DNA from: Sphingomonadales bacterium
Lineage (GTDB): Bacteria; Pseudomonadota; Alphaproteobacteria; Sphingomonadales; Sphingomonadaceae
Assembly (NCBI GenBank): GCA_028868335.1
Contig: JAGWUU010000029.1
Location: 1 to 17,397, forward strand
Length of the DNA stretch: 17,397 bases
Direction: 5' to 3'
Made by a program: the position numbers and the translations under genes. Below are positions 5,551 through 12,200 of this stretch, piece after piece (position 1 is the first letter of the stretch; each line of letters opens with the position of its first letter). The notes below the pieces were generated by a model that searched no databases, was not told where the DNA came from, and saw only the letters and a list, made by a program, of their open reading frames with translations.

Positions 5551-6216
5551 ATGACCGAACAGACCGAACCCCCGCTGCGCGTCGGGATCATTCCCGTTAC
5601 TCCGCTTGAGCAGAACTGCTCGTTGATCTGGTGCACGCGGACCATGCGGGGGGCGCTGGTCGATCCGGGCGGGGATCTCGACAAGCTCAAGGCGGCCGTC
5701 GCCAGGACCGGGGTGACGATCGAGAAGCTGCTCGTCACGCACGGCCACCTGGATCACTGCGGGCAGGCAGGGATTCTGGCCAAGGAACTGGGCGTTCCGA
5801 TCGAGGGGCCGCACGAGGACGACCGCTTCTGGATCGCCCAGCTCGATGACGACGGCAAGCGCTGGGGGATGCACGCCGAAACCTTCGAGCCGGATCGCTG
5901 GCTCAGCGATGGCGACACGGTGACGGTGGGCGAACAGACCTTGCAGGTGATCCATTGCCCCGGCCACACCCCCGGCCATGTGGTGTTCTATACGCCCGAG
6001 GGGCACCTGGCGATCGTCGGCGACGTGCTGTTCTCAGGCTCGATCGGGCGGACCGATTTTCCGCGCGGCAACCACCAGCAACTAATTGATTCGATCACGA
6101 AGAAGCTGTGGCCGCTGGGCAATGACGTTACCTTTATTCCCGGCCATGGGCCGACCAGCACCTTTGGCCGGGAACGTCAGGTCAACGGTTTTGTCAGCGA
6201 CTATGCGCTGAGCTGA
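5551..6216 (+). CDS. MBL-fold hydrolase, glyoxalase II-like
   Basis: A 221-residue metallo-beta-lactamase-fold hydrolase. The two-metal site is complete: THGHLDH (H64, H66, D68, H69), H139 in CPGHTPGH, D158 in IVGDVLF, and H199 in FIPGHGP. The compact length and the FSGSIGRTDFPRG segment are typical of the YcbL/glyoxalase II-like group, which may cleave glutathione or other thioesters; the substrate is not proven. I used the ATG at 5551 because the family N-terminus begins near LRVGIIPVTPLEQNC. The GTG at 5473 lies inside the dispersed element and would add 26 unrelated residues. No strong ribosome binding site is visible. It converges on the MAPEG gene with only four bases between the stops. 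Confidence 0.92.
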   Translation: MTEQTEPPLRVGIIPVTPLEQNCSLIWCTRTMRGALVDPGGDLDKLKAAVARTGVTIEKLLVTHGHLDHCGQAGILAKELGVPIEGPHEDDRFWIAQLDDDGKRWGMHAETFEPDRWLSDGDTVTVGEQTLQVIHCPGHTPGHVVFYTPEGHLAIVGDVLFSGSIGRTDFPRGNHQQLIDSITKKLWPLGNDVTFIPGHGPTSTFGRERQVNGFVSDYALS

Positions 6217-6220
6217 GGGT

Positions 6221-6613
6221 TCAGATTCGGCCGAGTACCACCAGCACCGCAGCGACGACCAGGACCAGGTGGGTCAGCATGGTGGTCATCACCCCGATCC
6301 GGCGGCCCACGGCGAATGTGGTTCCGTCCATCCCCAGTCCGTGCGCCACACGACCGACCATGTAGATCGCCCCGACGATCGGCAGCCAAGAACCGCCCTT
6401 GCCGGCCAGTTCCAGCCCGCCGATCAGGAACAGCACCCAGGGCGTGTTCTCGACAAAGTTGAGCTGGGCGCGCATCCGCCGTTCGAGCAGATCGTTGCCG
6501 CCGGTGCCCACGCTGATCCCGGCCTTGGCGCGGACCTGGCCACAGCGCAGCGCCAACCAGAAGTTGATGAGCGCCGCGGCAGCGGCCAGTGAAAGGGTCG
6601 TGGTAAGCAGCAT
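6221..6613 (-). CDS. MAPEG-family membrane protein
   Basis: A 130-residue integral membrane protein with four hydrophobic segments, about residues 1-20, 60-75, 80-100 and 106-128. The motif ERRMRAQLNFVEN between the first and second spans matches the conserved glutathione-binding region of MAPEG proteins (membrane-associated proteins in eicosanoid and glutathione metabolism). Bacterial members are mostly uncharacterised and may act as membrane glutathione transferases. The ATG at 6613 is preceded by GGGGGAGA at good spacing; a longer frame from 6667 adds a proline-rich, non-family N-terminus and is not used. It converges on the MBL hydrolase gene. Both are linked to glutathione chemistry by family, which may be coincidence. 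Confidence 0.85.
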   Translation of the reverse strand: MLLTTTLSLAAAAALINFWLALRCGQVRAKAGISVGTGGNDLLERRMRAQLNFVENTPWVLFLIGGLELAGKGGSWLPIVGAIYMVGRVAHGLGMDGTTFAVGRRIGVMTTMLTHLVLVVAAVLVVLGRI

Positions 6614-6661
6614 CGGATTCTCCCCCGTTGGTGTTGTGGGTGAAATAGGGGACGGTGAAGC

Positions 6662-6689
6662 TTGCAACGCGCGCCAAATTCGCTATAGG
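6662..6689 (+). promoter_or_regulatory. candidate promoter of the rpmF-plsX-fabH operon
   Basis: TTGCAA (6662-6667), 16 bases, then TATAGG (6684-6689), followed by a GGCGCGCC palindrome overlapping the -10 end. The position is about 80 bp upstream of rpmF, with no competing gene in between. The same hexamer pair with the same spacing, and with CGCTAT at the -10, is found upstream of ihfA, which strengthens the call. Confidence 0.5.
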
Positions 6690-6770
6690 CGCGCCTTCGC
6701 AGCCGACCGGCCCCAGGGCCCAATGCGGCCTTGGTAATCGACAAAAGACAATTCAGGAACAGGTGCCGCA

Positions 6771-6950
6771 ATGGCTGTCCCCAAGAGAAAAACCTCGCCC
6801 TCACGCCGGGGCATGCGCCGCAGCCATGACGCGCTGAAGGTCGAAGCGTTCCACGAATGCCCCAATTGTGGCGAGCTGAAGCGTCCGCACAACCTGTGCA
6901 CCGCTTGCGGCCACTATAACGGGCGCGAGATCATCGCGGTCGGGCTCTAA
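6771..6950 (+). CDS. rpmF: 50S ribosomal protein L32
   Basis: A 59-residue basic protein of the large ribosomal subunit. It begins MAVPKRKTSPSRRGMRRSHD, the standard L32 N-terminus, and has a four-cysteine zinc site at C30, C33, C43 and C46 (CPNCGELKRPH, then CTACGHYNGREII). The length is normal for L32. An AGG about ten bases upstream serves as a weak ribosome site. It is the first gene of the conserved rpmF-plsX-fabH cluster, with plsX starting 23 bases after its stop. It is short enough that a 60-residue cut-off would skip it. The C-type zinc form implies no special zinc-starvation paralogue is needed here. Confidence 0.97.
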   Translation: MAVPKRKTSPSRRGMRRSHDALKVEAFHECPNCGELKRPHNLCTACGHYNGREIIAVGL

Positions 6951-6973
6951 GCCCTTTACCGGAGATTGCGCAC

Positions 6974-8029
6974 ATGAGCCTGCCGCGTATCGCCGTTGAT
7001 GCGATGGGCGGCGATGAAGGCGTGCGCGTGATGATCGAAGGGGCTGCTCTGGCCCGCCGTCGGCACGATCGCTTCAAGTTCCTGCTGGTCGGGGATCAGG
7101 AGCGAATCAAGGCGGCGCTCGAAGATCATCCGAATCTGCGAGCCGCTTCGGAAATTCTTCATTCGTCTGACGTCGTCGCTGGTGACGAGAGGCCCACACA
7201 GGCGCTGCGTCGGGCCAAGACCACGTCAATGGGCATGGCGATCAACGCGGTGAAGACCGGCGCCGCCGGAGCTGCGGTTTCTGCCGGAAACACTGGCGCT
7301 CTCATGGCGATGAGCAAGCTGGCGCTCCGCACCATGCCGGGGATCGACCGGCCCGCGTTGTCCGCCCTGCTGCCGACGCTTGGCGACAATGATCTCGTCA
7401 TGCTCGACCTTGGCGCCAACACGGAATGCGATGCCCGCAATCTGGTGCAGTTCGCGATCATGGGCGCGGCCTATTCGCGCATCGCGACCGGGCGCGATAC
7501 GCCCCGTGTGCGGTTGCTCAATATCGGGACCGAGGAAACCAAGGGCACCGAGGATCTTCAGGTCGCTGCGGCACAGCTCAAGGAAGCGGCCGATGGACTT
7601 TCGCTGTCGTTCGACGGCTTCGTTGAAGCAGACAAGCTGGGGCGCGGCGATGTGGACGTGGTGGTGACAGATGGCTTTTCAGGTAACATCGCCCTGAAGG
7701 CGGTTGAAGGGACGGCGCGCTTCGTCGCTGACTTGTTGCGCCGCAGCTTTGCCTCATCGTTGCGCTCGAAGTTCGGCTTCCTGATTTCGCGACCGGCGAC
7801 CGAGCTTCTCAAGCACCACCTCGATCCCAACAACCACAACGGGGCGGTTTTTCTCGGGCTGAACGGGATAGTGGTGAAAAGCCACGGCTCGGCCAGCGCG
7901 TTGGGAGTGGCCAACGCCGTCGCGGTGACTGCCCGGCTGCTTGAGCACAATCTTACCGAGCGAATCATGGCAGACCTTGAAAGGCTGGGCGGAAATCACC
8001 TGCGGCGCACTGCGCGGGCTGCCGAATGA
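6974..8029 (+). CDS. plsX: phosphate acyltransferase PlsX
   Basis: A 351-residue PlsX. It converts acyl-ACP and inorganic phosphate to acyl-phosphate, the acyl donor for PlsY in phosphatidic acid synthesis, acting peripherally at the membrane. Diagnostic segments are PRIAVDAMGGDEG at the N-terminus, AGAAVSAGNTGALMA, LDLGANTECDA, LLNIGTEETKGTEDL and VTDGFSGNIALKAVEG. A GGAG precedes the ATG at 6974. The stop overlaps the fabH ATG as ATGA (8026-8029), indicating translational coupling. The order rpmF-plsX-fabH is the usual bacterial arrangement. Nothing unusual is seen in length or motifs. Confidence 0.97.
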   Translation: MSLPRIAVDAMGGDEGVRVMIEGAALARRRHDRFKFLLVGDQERIKAALEDHPNLRAASEILHSSDVVAGDERPTQALRRAKTTSMGMAINAVKTGAAGAAVSAGNTGALMAMSKLALRTMPGIDRPALSALLPTLGDNDLVMLDLGANTECDARNLVQFAIMGAAYSRIATGRDTPRVRLLNIGTEETKGTEDLQVAAAQLKEAADGLSLSFDGFVEADKLGRGDVDVVVTDGFSGNIALKAVEGTARFVADLLRRSFASSLRSKFGFLISRPATELLKHHLDPNNHNGAVFLGLNGIVVKSHGSASALGVANAVAVTARLLEHNLTERIMADLERLGGNHLRRTARAAE

Positions 8030-8994
8030 CCCGGCGTTCGGTTTTGATCGGCACAGGCTCGGCCCTGCCGCGCCGCGCGGTGAGCAACGCGGAACTGGCG
8101 GCGAAGGTCGACACGAGCGACGAATGGATCGTCGAGCGGACGGGCATCCGTAATCGCTACCTCTGCGGCGACGATGAGAACACCGGTACTCTGGCAACGG
8201 CGGCGGCCAAGGCGGCAATCGAGGCGGCGGGAATAGAGGGCGCCACTATCGGTCTGATCGTGCTCGCCACGGCCACCCCGAACCAGACATTCCCGGCCAC
8301 CGCAACCATCGTGCAGGACGCGCTGGGCTGCAACGGCGGCATCGCCTTTGATGTGTCGGCCGTCTGCTCGGGCTTTCTCTATGCACTGAGCATTGCCGAT
8401 TCGATGCTGAAGGCTGGAATGGCTCAGCGGGCATTGGTGATTGGCGCGGAAACCTTCAGTCGCATTCTCGACTGGGAGGATCGCACCACCTGCGTTCTGT
8501 TCGGAGATGGGGCCGGGGCGATTGTGCTTGAGGCGCAGGATGTTGCCGATGATGGAGCAGGCATTCTCGCGAATCGGCTCCATGCCGACGGGGCGCACAA
8601 TGAACTGCTCTATGTCGATGGCGGTCCCGGCACGACAGCGACGGTTGGCCACGTGCGGATGAAGGGACGCGAGGTGTTCCGTCATGCCGTGGTGAATCTG
8701 GCCGAAGTCATGGGTGAAGTGCTTGAGGATGTTGGCCTTTCCACGTCGGACATTGACTGGGTCGTGCCGCATCAGGCCAACCAGCGCATCCTTGACGCCA
8801 CCGCCAAGAAACTGGGGCTTCCGCCGGAACGGGTTGTAGTGACGGTTGATCGCCACGCCAACACGTCCGCCGCTTCAGTTCCGCTTGCGCTTGATACCGC
8901 GGTGCGTGACGGGCGGATCAAGGCGGGCGATCTTGTCGTTCTGGAAGCGATGGGCGGTGGCTTCACCTGGGGTGCAAGTTTGATTCGTATTTGA
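8026..8994 (+). CDS. fabH: 3-oxoacyl-ACP synthase III
   Basis: A 322-residue beta-ketoacyl-ACP synthase III. It condenses acetyl-CoA with malonyl-ACP to start type II fatty-acid synthesis. The catalytic triad is visible: C114 in SAVCSGFLYA, H249 in WVVPHQANQRI, and N279 in RHANTSAASVP. The N-terminal WIVERTGIRNRY and the C-terminal GDLVVLEAMGGGFTWGA are also characteristic. It overlaps plsX by four bases. The downstream gap of about 100 bp before ihfA contains a separate promoter candidate. Length and motifs are ordinary for the family. Confidence 0.97.
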   Translation: MTRRSVLIGTGSALPRRAVSNAELAAKVDTSDEWIVERTGIRNRYLCGDDENTGTLATAAAKAAIEAAGIEGATIGLIVLATATPNQTFPATATIVQDALGCNGGIAFDVSAVCSGFLYALSIADSMLKAGMAQRALVIGAETFSRILDWEDRTTCVLFGDGAGAIVLEAQDVADDGAGILANRLHADGAHNELLYVDGGPGTTATVGHVRMKGREVFRHAVVNLAEVMGEVLEDVGLSTSDIDWVVPHQANQRILDATAKKLGLPPERVVVTVDRHANTSAASVPLALDTAVRDGRIKAGDLVVLEAMGGGFTWGASLIRI

Positions 8995-9031
8995 GCATGG
9001 CTCGCTAACTCACAGTTTTATTGCGCTTCTG

Positions 9032-9059
9032 TTGCAATCTCCCAGCTTTGCGCTATTCT
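9032..9059 (+). promoter_or_regulatory. candidate internal promoter for ihfA-merR
   Basis: TTGCAA (9032-9037), a 16-base spacer, then TATTCT (9054-9059). The upstream hexamer, the spacing and the CGCTAT at the -10 are the same as in the rpmF promoter candidate. It lies in the 104-bp gap after fabH, about 40 bp before the ihfA start. Confidence 0.5.
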
Positions 9060-9098
9060 CGGCTTCGTAGGTCGCGCCACACTTTGGGAAGGAGCTTG

Positions 9099-9395
9099 AT
9101 GCGCTCCATGACTACGCTTACGAGGGCCGACCTGGCCGAAGCCTTGAACCGGAAGCTGGGGCTTTCGCGTTCTGAATCTCTAACCATGGTGGAATCGATT
9201 CTCTCGCATATGTGCGATGCTCTCGCACAAGGGGAAAACGTCAAGATTTCCGGATTCGGCACCTTTCTGCTGCGCGACAAAGGGCAGCGGATCGGTCGCA
9301 ACCCCAAGACCGGGGTGGAAGTGCCGATCACACCGCGCCGGGTAATGACCTTTCGCGCCAGTCAGATGCTCAAAGACAGGATCGCGAAGGGATGA
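9099..9395 (+). CDS. ihfA: integration host factor subunit alpha
   Basis: A 98-residue member of the HU/IHF family. The N-terminal dimerisation helices (TLTRADLAEALNRKLGLSRS) are followed by ENVKISGFGTF. The DNA-binding arm is RIGRNPKTGVEVPITPRRVMTF, and IGRNPKTG is an IHF-alpha signature. It pairs with IHF-beta, encoded elsewhere, to bend DNA site-specifically. AAGGAG ends four bases before the ATG at 9099; a second ATG at 9108 would be 13 bases away. The 9099 start gives the usual family length. A longer frame from 9021 adds non-family sequence across the promoter region. The stop overlaps the merR ATG (ATGA). Confidence 0.95.
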   Translation: MRSMTTLTRADLAEALNRKLGLSRSESLTMVESILSHMCDALAQGENVKISGFGTFLLRDKGQRIGRNPKTGVEVPITPRRVMTFRASQMLKDRIAKG

Positions 9396-9823
9396 GCCTG
9401 GGGGATTCCTTGCCCGGTCCGGCCTCCGGATTTGCCGATGGCAAGGATCCCGAGGCCCTGCGCACGATTGGTGAGGTAGCGAAAGCGCTGGGAATCCGTC
9501 AGCACGTCCTGCGTTATTGGGAAGAACAGTTTCCCATGCTCAAGCCGCTTAAGCGCAGCGGCGGGCGACGCTATTACCGTCCAGAGGATGTACGGCTGGT
9601 AGAGACGATCGACCGGCTGGTACATCGCGAAGGGTACACGTTGAAGGGTGCCAAGAAGGCGCTGAACGCAGGCAAGACGACGTCTGGCGGTGCAGCGCCT
9701 ACGCCTGTACCCGCCGAAACGTCTGTCGTGGCTGGCGGGGCTGTTTCGTCGCCGTCATTTGCTTTGCGCGCCCGGCTGATCGCCCTGCGCACCACGTTGG
9801 TAAACGCGCTTCACGACGGGTGA
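9392..9823 (+). CDS. MerR-family transcriptional regulator
   Basis: A 143-residue regulator with a winged helix-turn-helix at about residues 24-92. It reads RTIGEVAKALGIRQHVLRYWEEQF followed by KPLKRSGGRRYYRPEDVRLVETIDRLV and GYTLKGAKKAL. Beyond this it has a low-complexity Ala/Pro/Thr linker and a short C-terminal helix, with no cysteine-rich metal-binding site, so it is not a mercury or metal sensor of the classic kind. The gene directly follows ihfA with an ATGA overlap. I recall this MerR gene as a regular partner of ihfA in alphaproteobacteria. The regulon is unknown. Confidence 0.9.
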   Translation: MSLGDSLPGPASGFADGKDPEALRTIGEVAKALGIRQHVLRYWEEQFPMLKPLKRSGGRRYYRPEDVRLVETIDRLVHREGYTLKGAKKALNAGKTTSGGAAPTPVPAETSVVAGGAVSSPSFALRARLIALRTTLVNALHDG

Positions 9824-9861
9824 TCCGTGCAACCTCTCGCCAAGACAGAGGTGAGCGGCTA

Positions 9862-9887
9862 GTCTCGATTCGTTACGGGAGCGAGAC
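9862..9887 (+). promoter_or_regulatory. hairpin presenting the ribosome site of the aldehyde dehydrogenase gene
   Basis: GTCTCG (9862-9867) and CGAGAC (9882-9887) form a perfect 6-bp stem. The 14-base loop ends in the purine-rich GGGAG (9877-9881), about 11 bases before the ATG at 9893. The stem is modest, so a regulatory role is only a suggestion. No tRNA or terminator is evident in this short gap. Confidence 0.35.
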
Positions 9888-9892
9888 ATATT

Positions 9893-11326
9893 ATGACTCA
9901 AGCATATGATGCCGACTTGGCGATGCTGATCAACGGCAGTTGGAAACTCGGCGAAGGGCGCGACCTTTTTCCGGTGGTCGATCCTGCGCGGGGAGAAACC
10001 ATCGCCGAGGTGCCGCTGGCCACTCCGGCCGATCTCGACGAGGCGTTGGACGCCGCCGACAAGGGCTTCGCGCTATGGCGGGCAACTCCGGCGGACCAGC
10101 GCGCGGCGGTGCTGCACAAGGCCGCCTCGTTGCTGCGCGAGCGGGTCGAACCGATCGCCCGCCTGCTGACCCAGGAGCAGGGCAAGCCGTTGGCCGAAGC
10201 GCGTGGCGAAGTGGCGAGCAGCGCTCAGCTTTTTGACTGGGCGGCAGAGGAAGCAACCCGGATTTACGGCCGCGTGCTGGTCCGCCCGACTGGTCAACGT
10301 TCGCTGGTGATCAAGCAGCCGGTTGGTCCAGTCGCCGCGTTCAGCCCGTGGAATTTTCCGGTTTACCTGATGGCCAAGAAACTCGCCCCGGCGCTGGCCG
10401 TGGGCTGCTCGGTCATCGCCAAGCCTCCCGAGGAGACGCCTGGCTGCACCGGAGCGCTGATGCGCTGCCTTACGGACGCTGGCCTGCCAGCCGGCGTGGC
10501 GCAGCTCGTCCATGGCGTGCCGGACATGGTCAGCCGTCACCTCATCGCCAGCCCGGTGATCCGCAAGGTCAGCTTCACCGGCTCGATCCCGGTCGGCAAA
10601 CACCTGATGAGGCTCGCCGCCGACGGGGTAAAGCGCATCACCATGGAACTGGGCGGCCATGCGCCTGTGCTGGTGTTTGACGATTGCGATCTGGAAAAGA
10701 CGCTCGACATGGTGGTGCCGCAGAAGTTCCGCAATGCCGGGCAGGTCTGCGTCAGCCCGACGCGGTTCTACGTGCAGGAAGGCATCTACGACCGTTTCAT
10801 CGAAGGCTTCGCGGCCCGTACTGCCGGAGTAAAGACCGGGCACGGGCTGGATGCGGATACGAAGATGGGCCCGCTCGCCAACGTCCGCCGCCCTGATGCC
10901 ATCGCCGCGCTGGTCGAGGATGCGGCATCCAAGGGCGCCAAGGTCATGGCTGGTGGCCGCCGTGGCAACGAAGGGTTCTTCTTCCAGCCGACGCTGCTGG
11001 CCGACGTGCCCGACACGGCCAACATCATGAACAACGAGCCGTTCGGCCCGGTAGCCGTCGCGGCGCCGTTCACCACGCTGGACGACGCGATCGCCAAGGC
11101 CAACCGCCTCCCCTACGGCCTCGCTGCTTTCGCTTTCACCGAGAACATGCGCCAGGCCAACCTGCTCGGCGATGCGATCGAAAGCGGGATGGTCGGGATC
11201 AACACTTTCGCCATCAGCGTTGCCGATGCGCCGTTTGGCGGCATCAAGGAATCGGGCTTTGGCAGCGAGGGCGGCATCGAAGGGATCGACAGCTACCTCG
11301 CGACCAAGGCGATCCACCAGGCGTAG
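9893..11326 (+). CDS. NAD(P)-dependent aldehyde dehydrogenase, succinate-semialdehyde type
   Basis: A 477-residue cytosolic aldehyde dehydrogenase that oxidises an aldehyde to its acid. Active-site residues are present: N154 in SPWNFP, E252 in MELGGHAP, and nucleophile C286 in NAGQVCVSPTRF. The cofactor-binding SFTGS (227-231) and the late EPFGPVA and FGGIKESGFGSEGG segments are normal. The overall sequence resembles the succinate-semialdehyde/ketoglutarate-semialdehyde dehydrogenase group, but sequence alone does not fix the substrate. No catabolic partner genes are adjacent. The ATG at 9893 follows GGGAG in the loop of a small hairpin. It is followed by a strong hairpin and converges on the sixA/helicase operon. 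Confidence 0.93.
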   Translation: MTQAYDADLAMLINGSWKLGEGRDLFPVVDPARGETIAEVPLATPADLDEALDAADKGFALWRATPADQRAAVLHKAASLLRERVEPIARLLTQEQGKPLAEARGEVASSAQLFDWAAEEATRIYGRVLVRPTGQRSLVIKQPVGPVAAFSPWNFPVYLMAKKLAPALAVGCSVIAKPPEETPGCTGALMRCLTDAGLPAGVAQLVHGVPDMVSRHLIASPVIRKVSFTGSIPVGKHLMRLAADGVKRITMELGGHAPVLVFDDCDLEKTLDMVVPQKFRNAGQVCVSPTRFYVQEGIYDRFIEGFAARTAGVKTGHGLDADTKMGPLANVRRPDAIAALVEDAASKGAKVMAGGRRGNEGFFFQPTLLADVPDTANIMNNEPFGPVAVAAPFTTLDDAIAKANRLPYGLAAFAFTENMRQANLLGDAIESGMVGINTFAISVADAPFGGIKESGFGSEGGIEGIDSYLATKAIHQA

Positions 11327-11367
11327 GGGATCCAGGGGCGACCGTTACCCGGTTGGAACGTCACTCT

Positions 11368-11396
11368 GGCCGGACACCTGAACGGGGTGTCCGGCC
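11368..11396. terminator. terminator-like hairpin after the aldehyde dehydrogenase gene
   Basis: A perfect 11-bp stem GGCCGGACACC / GGTGTCCGGCC with a 7-base loop, 41 bases after the stop. No U-tract follows. The stem shares GGACACC/GGTGTCC with the second hairpin at 11456-11471, so the two may be relics of one repeat type as well as serving in termination. Confidence 0.55.
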
Positions 11397-11455
11397 GCCT
11401 CCCTGAAAATATTACCTAAAATCAAAAGGTTGAATGACGATCTGTCAACCGGGGG

Positions 11456-11593
11456 CGGACACCTGTGTCCGGCTATTTTCACCATATAATCAATATCTTG
11501 TTCGGAATAAGGTGACACATTTCCTGTTTTCGAGGGGAATGCACGATCGCGCATTTTAAGACCATCAAAGAACCGACGGCATTGTGACGGTTC
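11456..11593 (-). repeat. dispersed structured intergenic element, copy B (inverted)
   Basis: This lies in the 331-bp convergent gap 11327-11657. Read on the minus strand from 11520, the 65-bp core begins ATGTGTCACCTTATTCCG, contains ATTGATTAT, and ends in a hairpin with stem CGGACAC/GTGTCCG (11456-11471). It matches copy A at 5416-5480. The outer flank has a hairpin GAACCG/CGGTTC (11570-11593) enclosing the same TCACAATGC found in the copy A outer hairpin. Between them, 11538-11555 is a near-perfect 18-bp palindrome (16 of 18 positions symmetric). Neither adjacent gene would use this as a promoter because both end here. Confidence 0.6.
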
Positions 11594-11657
11594 CGGCCCG
11601 AGTAGGAAACCGCGCGAGCGGCTTCCCGCCGCCTGCGCCTGTTTCGAACGGAAAGGT

Positions 11658-12200
11658 TTACGCCAGTTCAGGGCCCAGCGCGGGATCGAGATCGCGCGGC
11701 CGGATCAGGTGGACCAGACGGGCGCACTTGTCGGTCAGGTCTGCCCAGGAATCGATCGCGAGTTCGAGTACGGCAAAGCTGGCGGTAGGAAACTTCACCT
11801 CGACGATGTCGCGCAACGGGCTTGATCCGTCATCGGGGACGAGATCGAAGATCAGGTCCTCCAGTCCGGGGTTGTGGCCGACCATAAGGATCGAGTGGAA
11901 GGCATTGTCCTGCTCGCGCAGCAGGTCGGCCAGGGTCGCGCTGCTGGCAAGATAGATGCGCCGATCCCAGTTTACCGCGATCGGGCGGCCCGCCGCCTCC
12001 GCCGCGATTTCGATCGTTTCGGCGCAGCGCACCGCGGGGCTGGCGACCACGTGATTCCACTGCTCGCCATGATCGCGAATGTGCTGGCCCATCAGCGCCG
12101 CGCCCTTGCGCCCGCGCTCATTGAGGGGGCGGTCGAAATCGCGGGCACGGGGATCGTGCCAGTCAGACTTGGCGTGGCGGAACAGGCCGAGAAGTTTCAA
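11658..12200 (-). CDS. SixA-like histidine phosphatase
   Basis: A 180-residue member of the histidine phosphatase (RHG) superfamily. The catalytic motif LFRHAKSDW has H9 as the phosphate acceptor. R58 and E61 are in ASPAVRCAETIE, and the second catalytic His, H109, is in MVGHNPG. The small size and the HAKSDW variant fit the SixA group, which in E. coli dephosphorylates histidine phosphotransfer proteins; the target here is unknown. The start codon is TTG at 12200. It overlaps the helicase stop as TTGA, and no ATG nearby gives a family-like N-terminus. It is therefore the second gene of a leftward operon, and translation probably relies on coupling. Confidence 0.88.
   Translation of the reverse strand: MKLLGLFRHAKSDWHDPRARDFDRPLNERGRKGAALMGQHIRDHGEQWNHVVASPAVRCAETIEIAAEAAGRPIAVNWDRRIYLASSATLADLLREQDNAFHSILMVGHNPGLEDLIFDLVPDDGSSPLRDIVEVKFPTASFAVLELAIDSWADLTDKCARLVHLIRPRDLDPALGPELA

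Noticed and set aside
9824..9892. Possible tRNA in the gap after the MerR gene
   Set aside because: The sequence is too short and lacks a cloverleaf, a T-loop TTC motif and an acceptor stem; only two small stems are present.
10073..11317. A 414-codon minus-strand frame opposite the aldehyde dehydrogenase
   Set aside because: The plus-strand gene has complete catalytic motifs, while the antisense frame has none and is rich in His/Arg as expected of a shadow.
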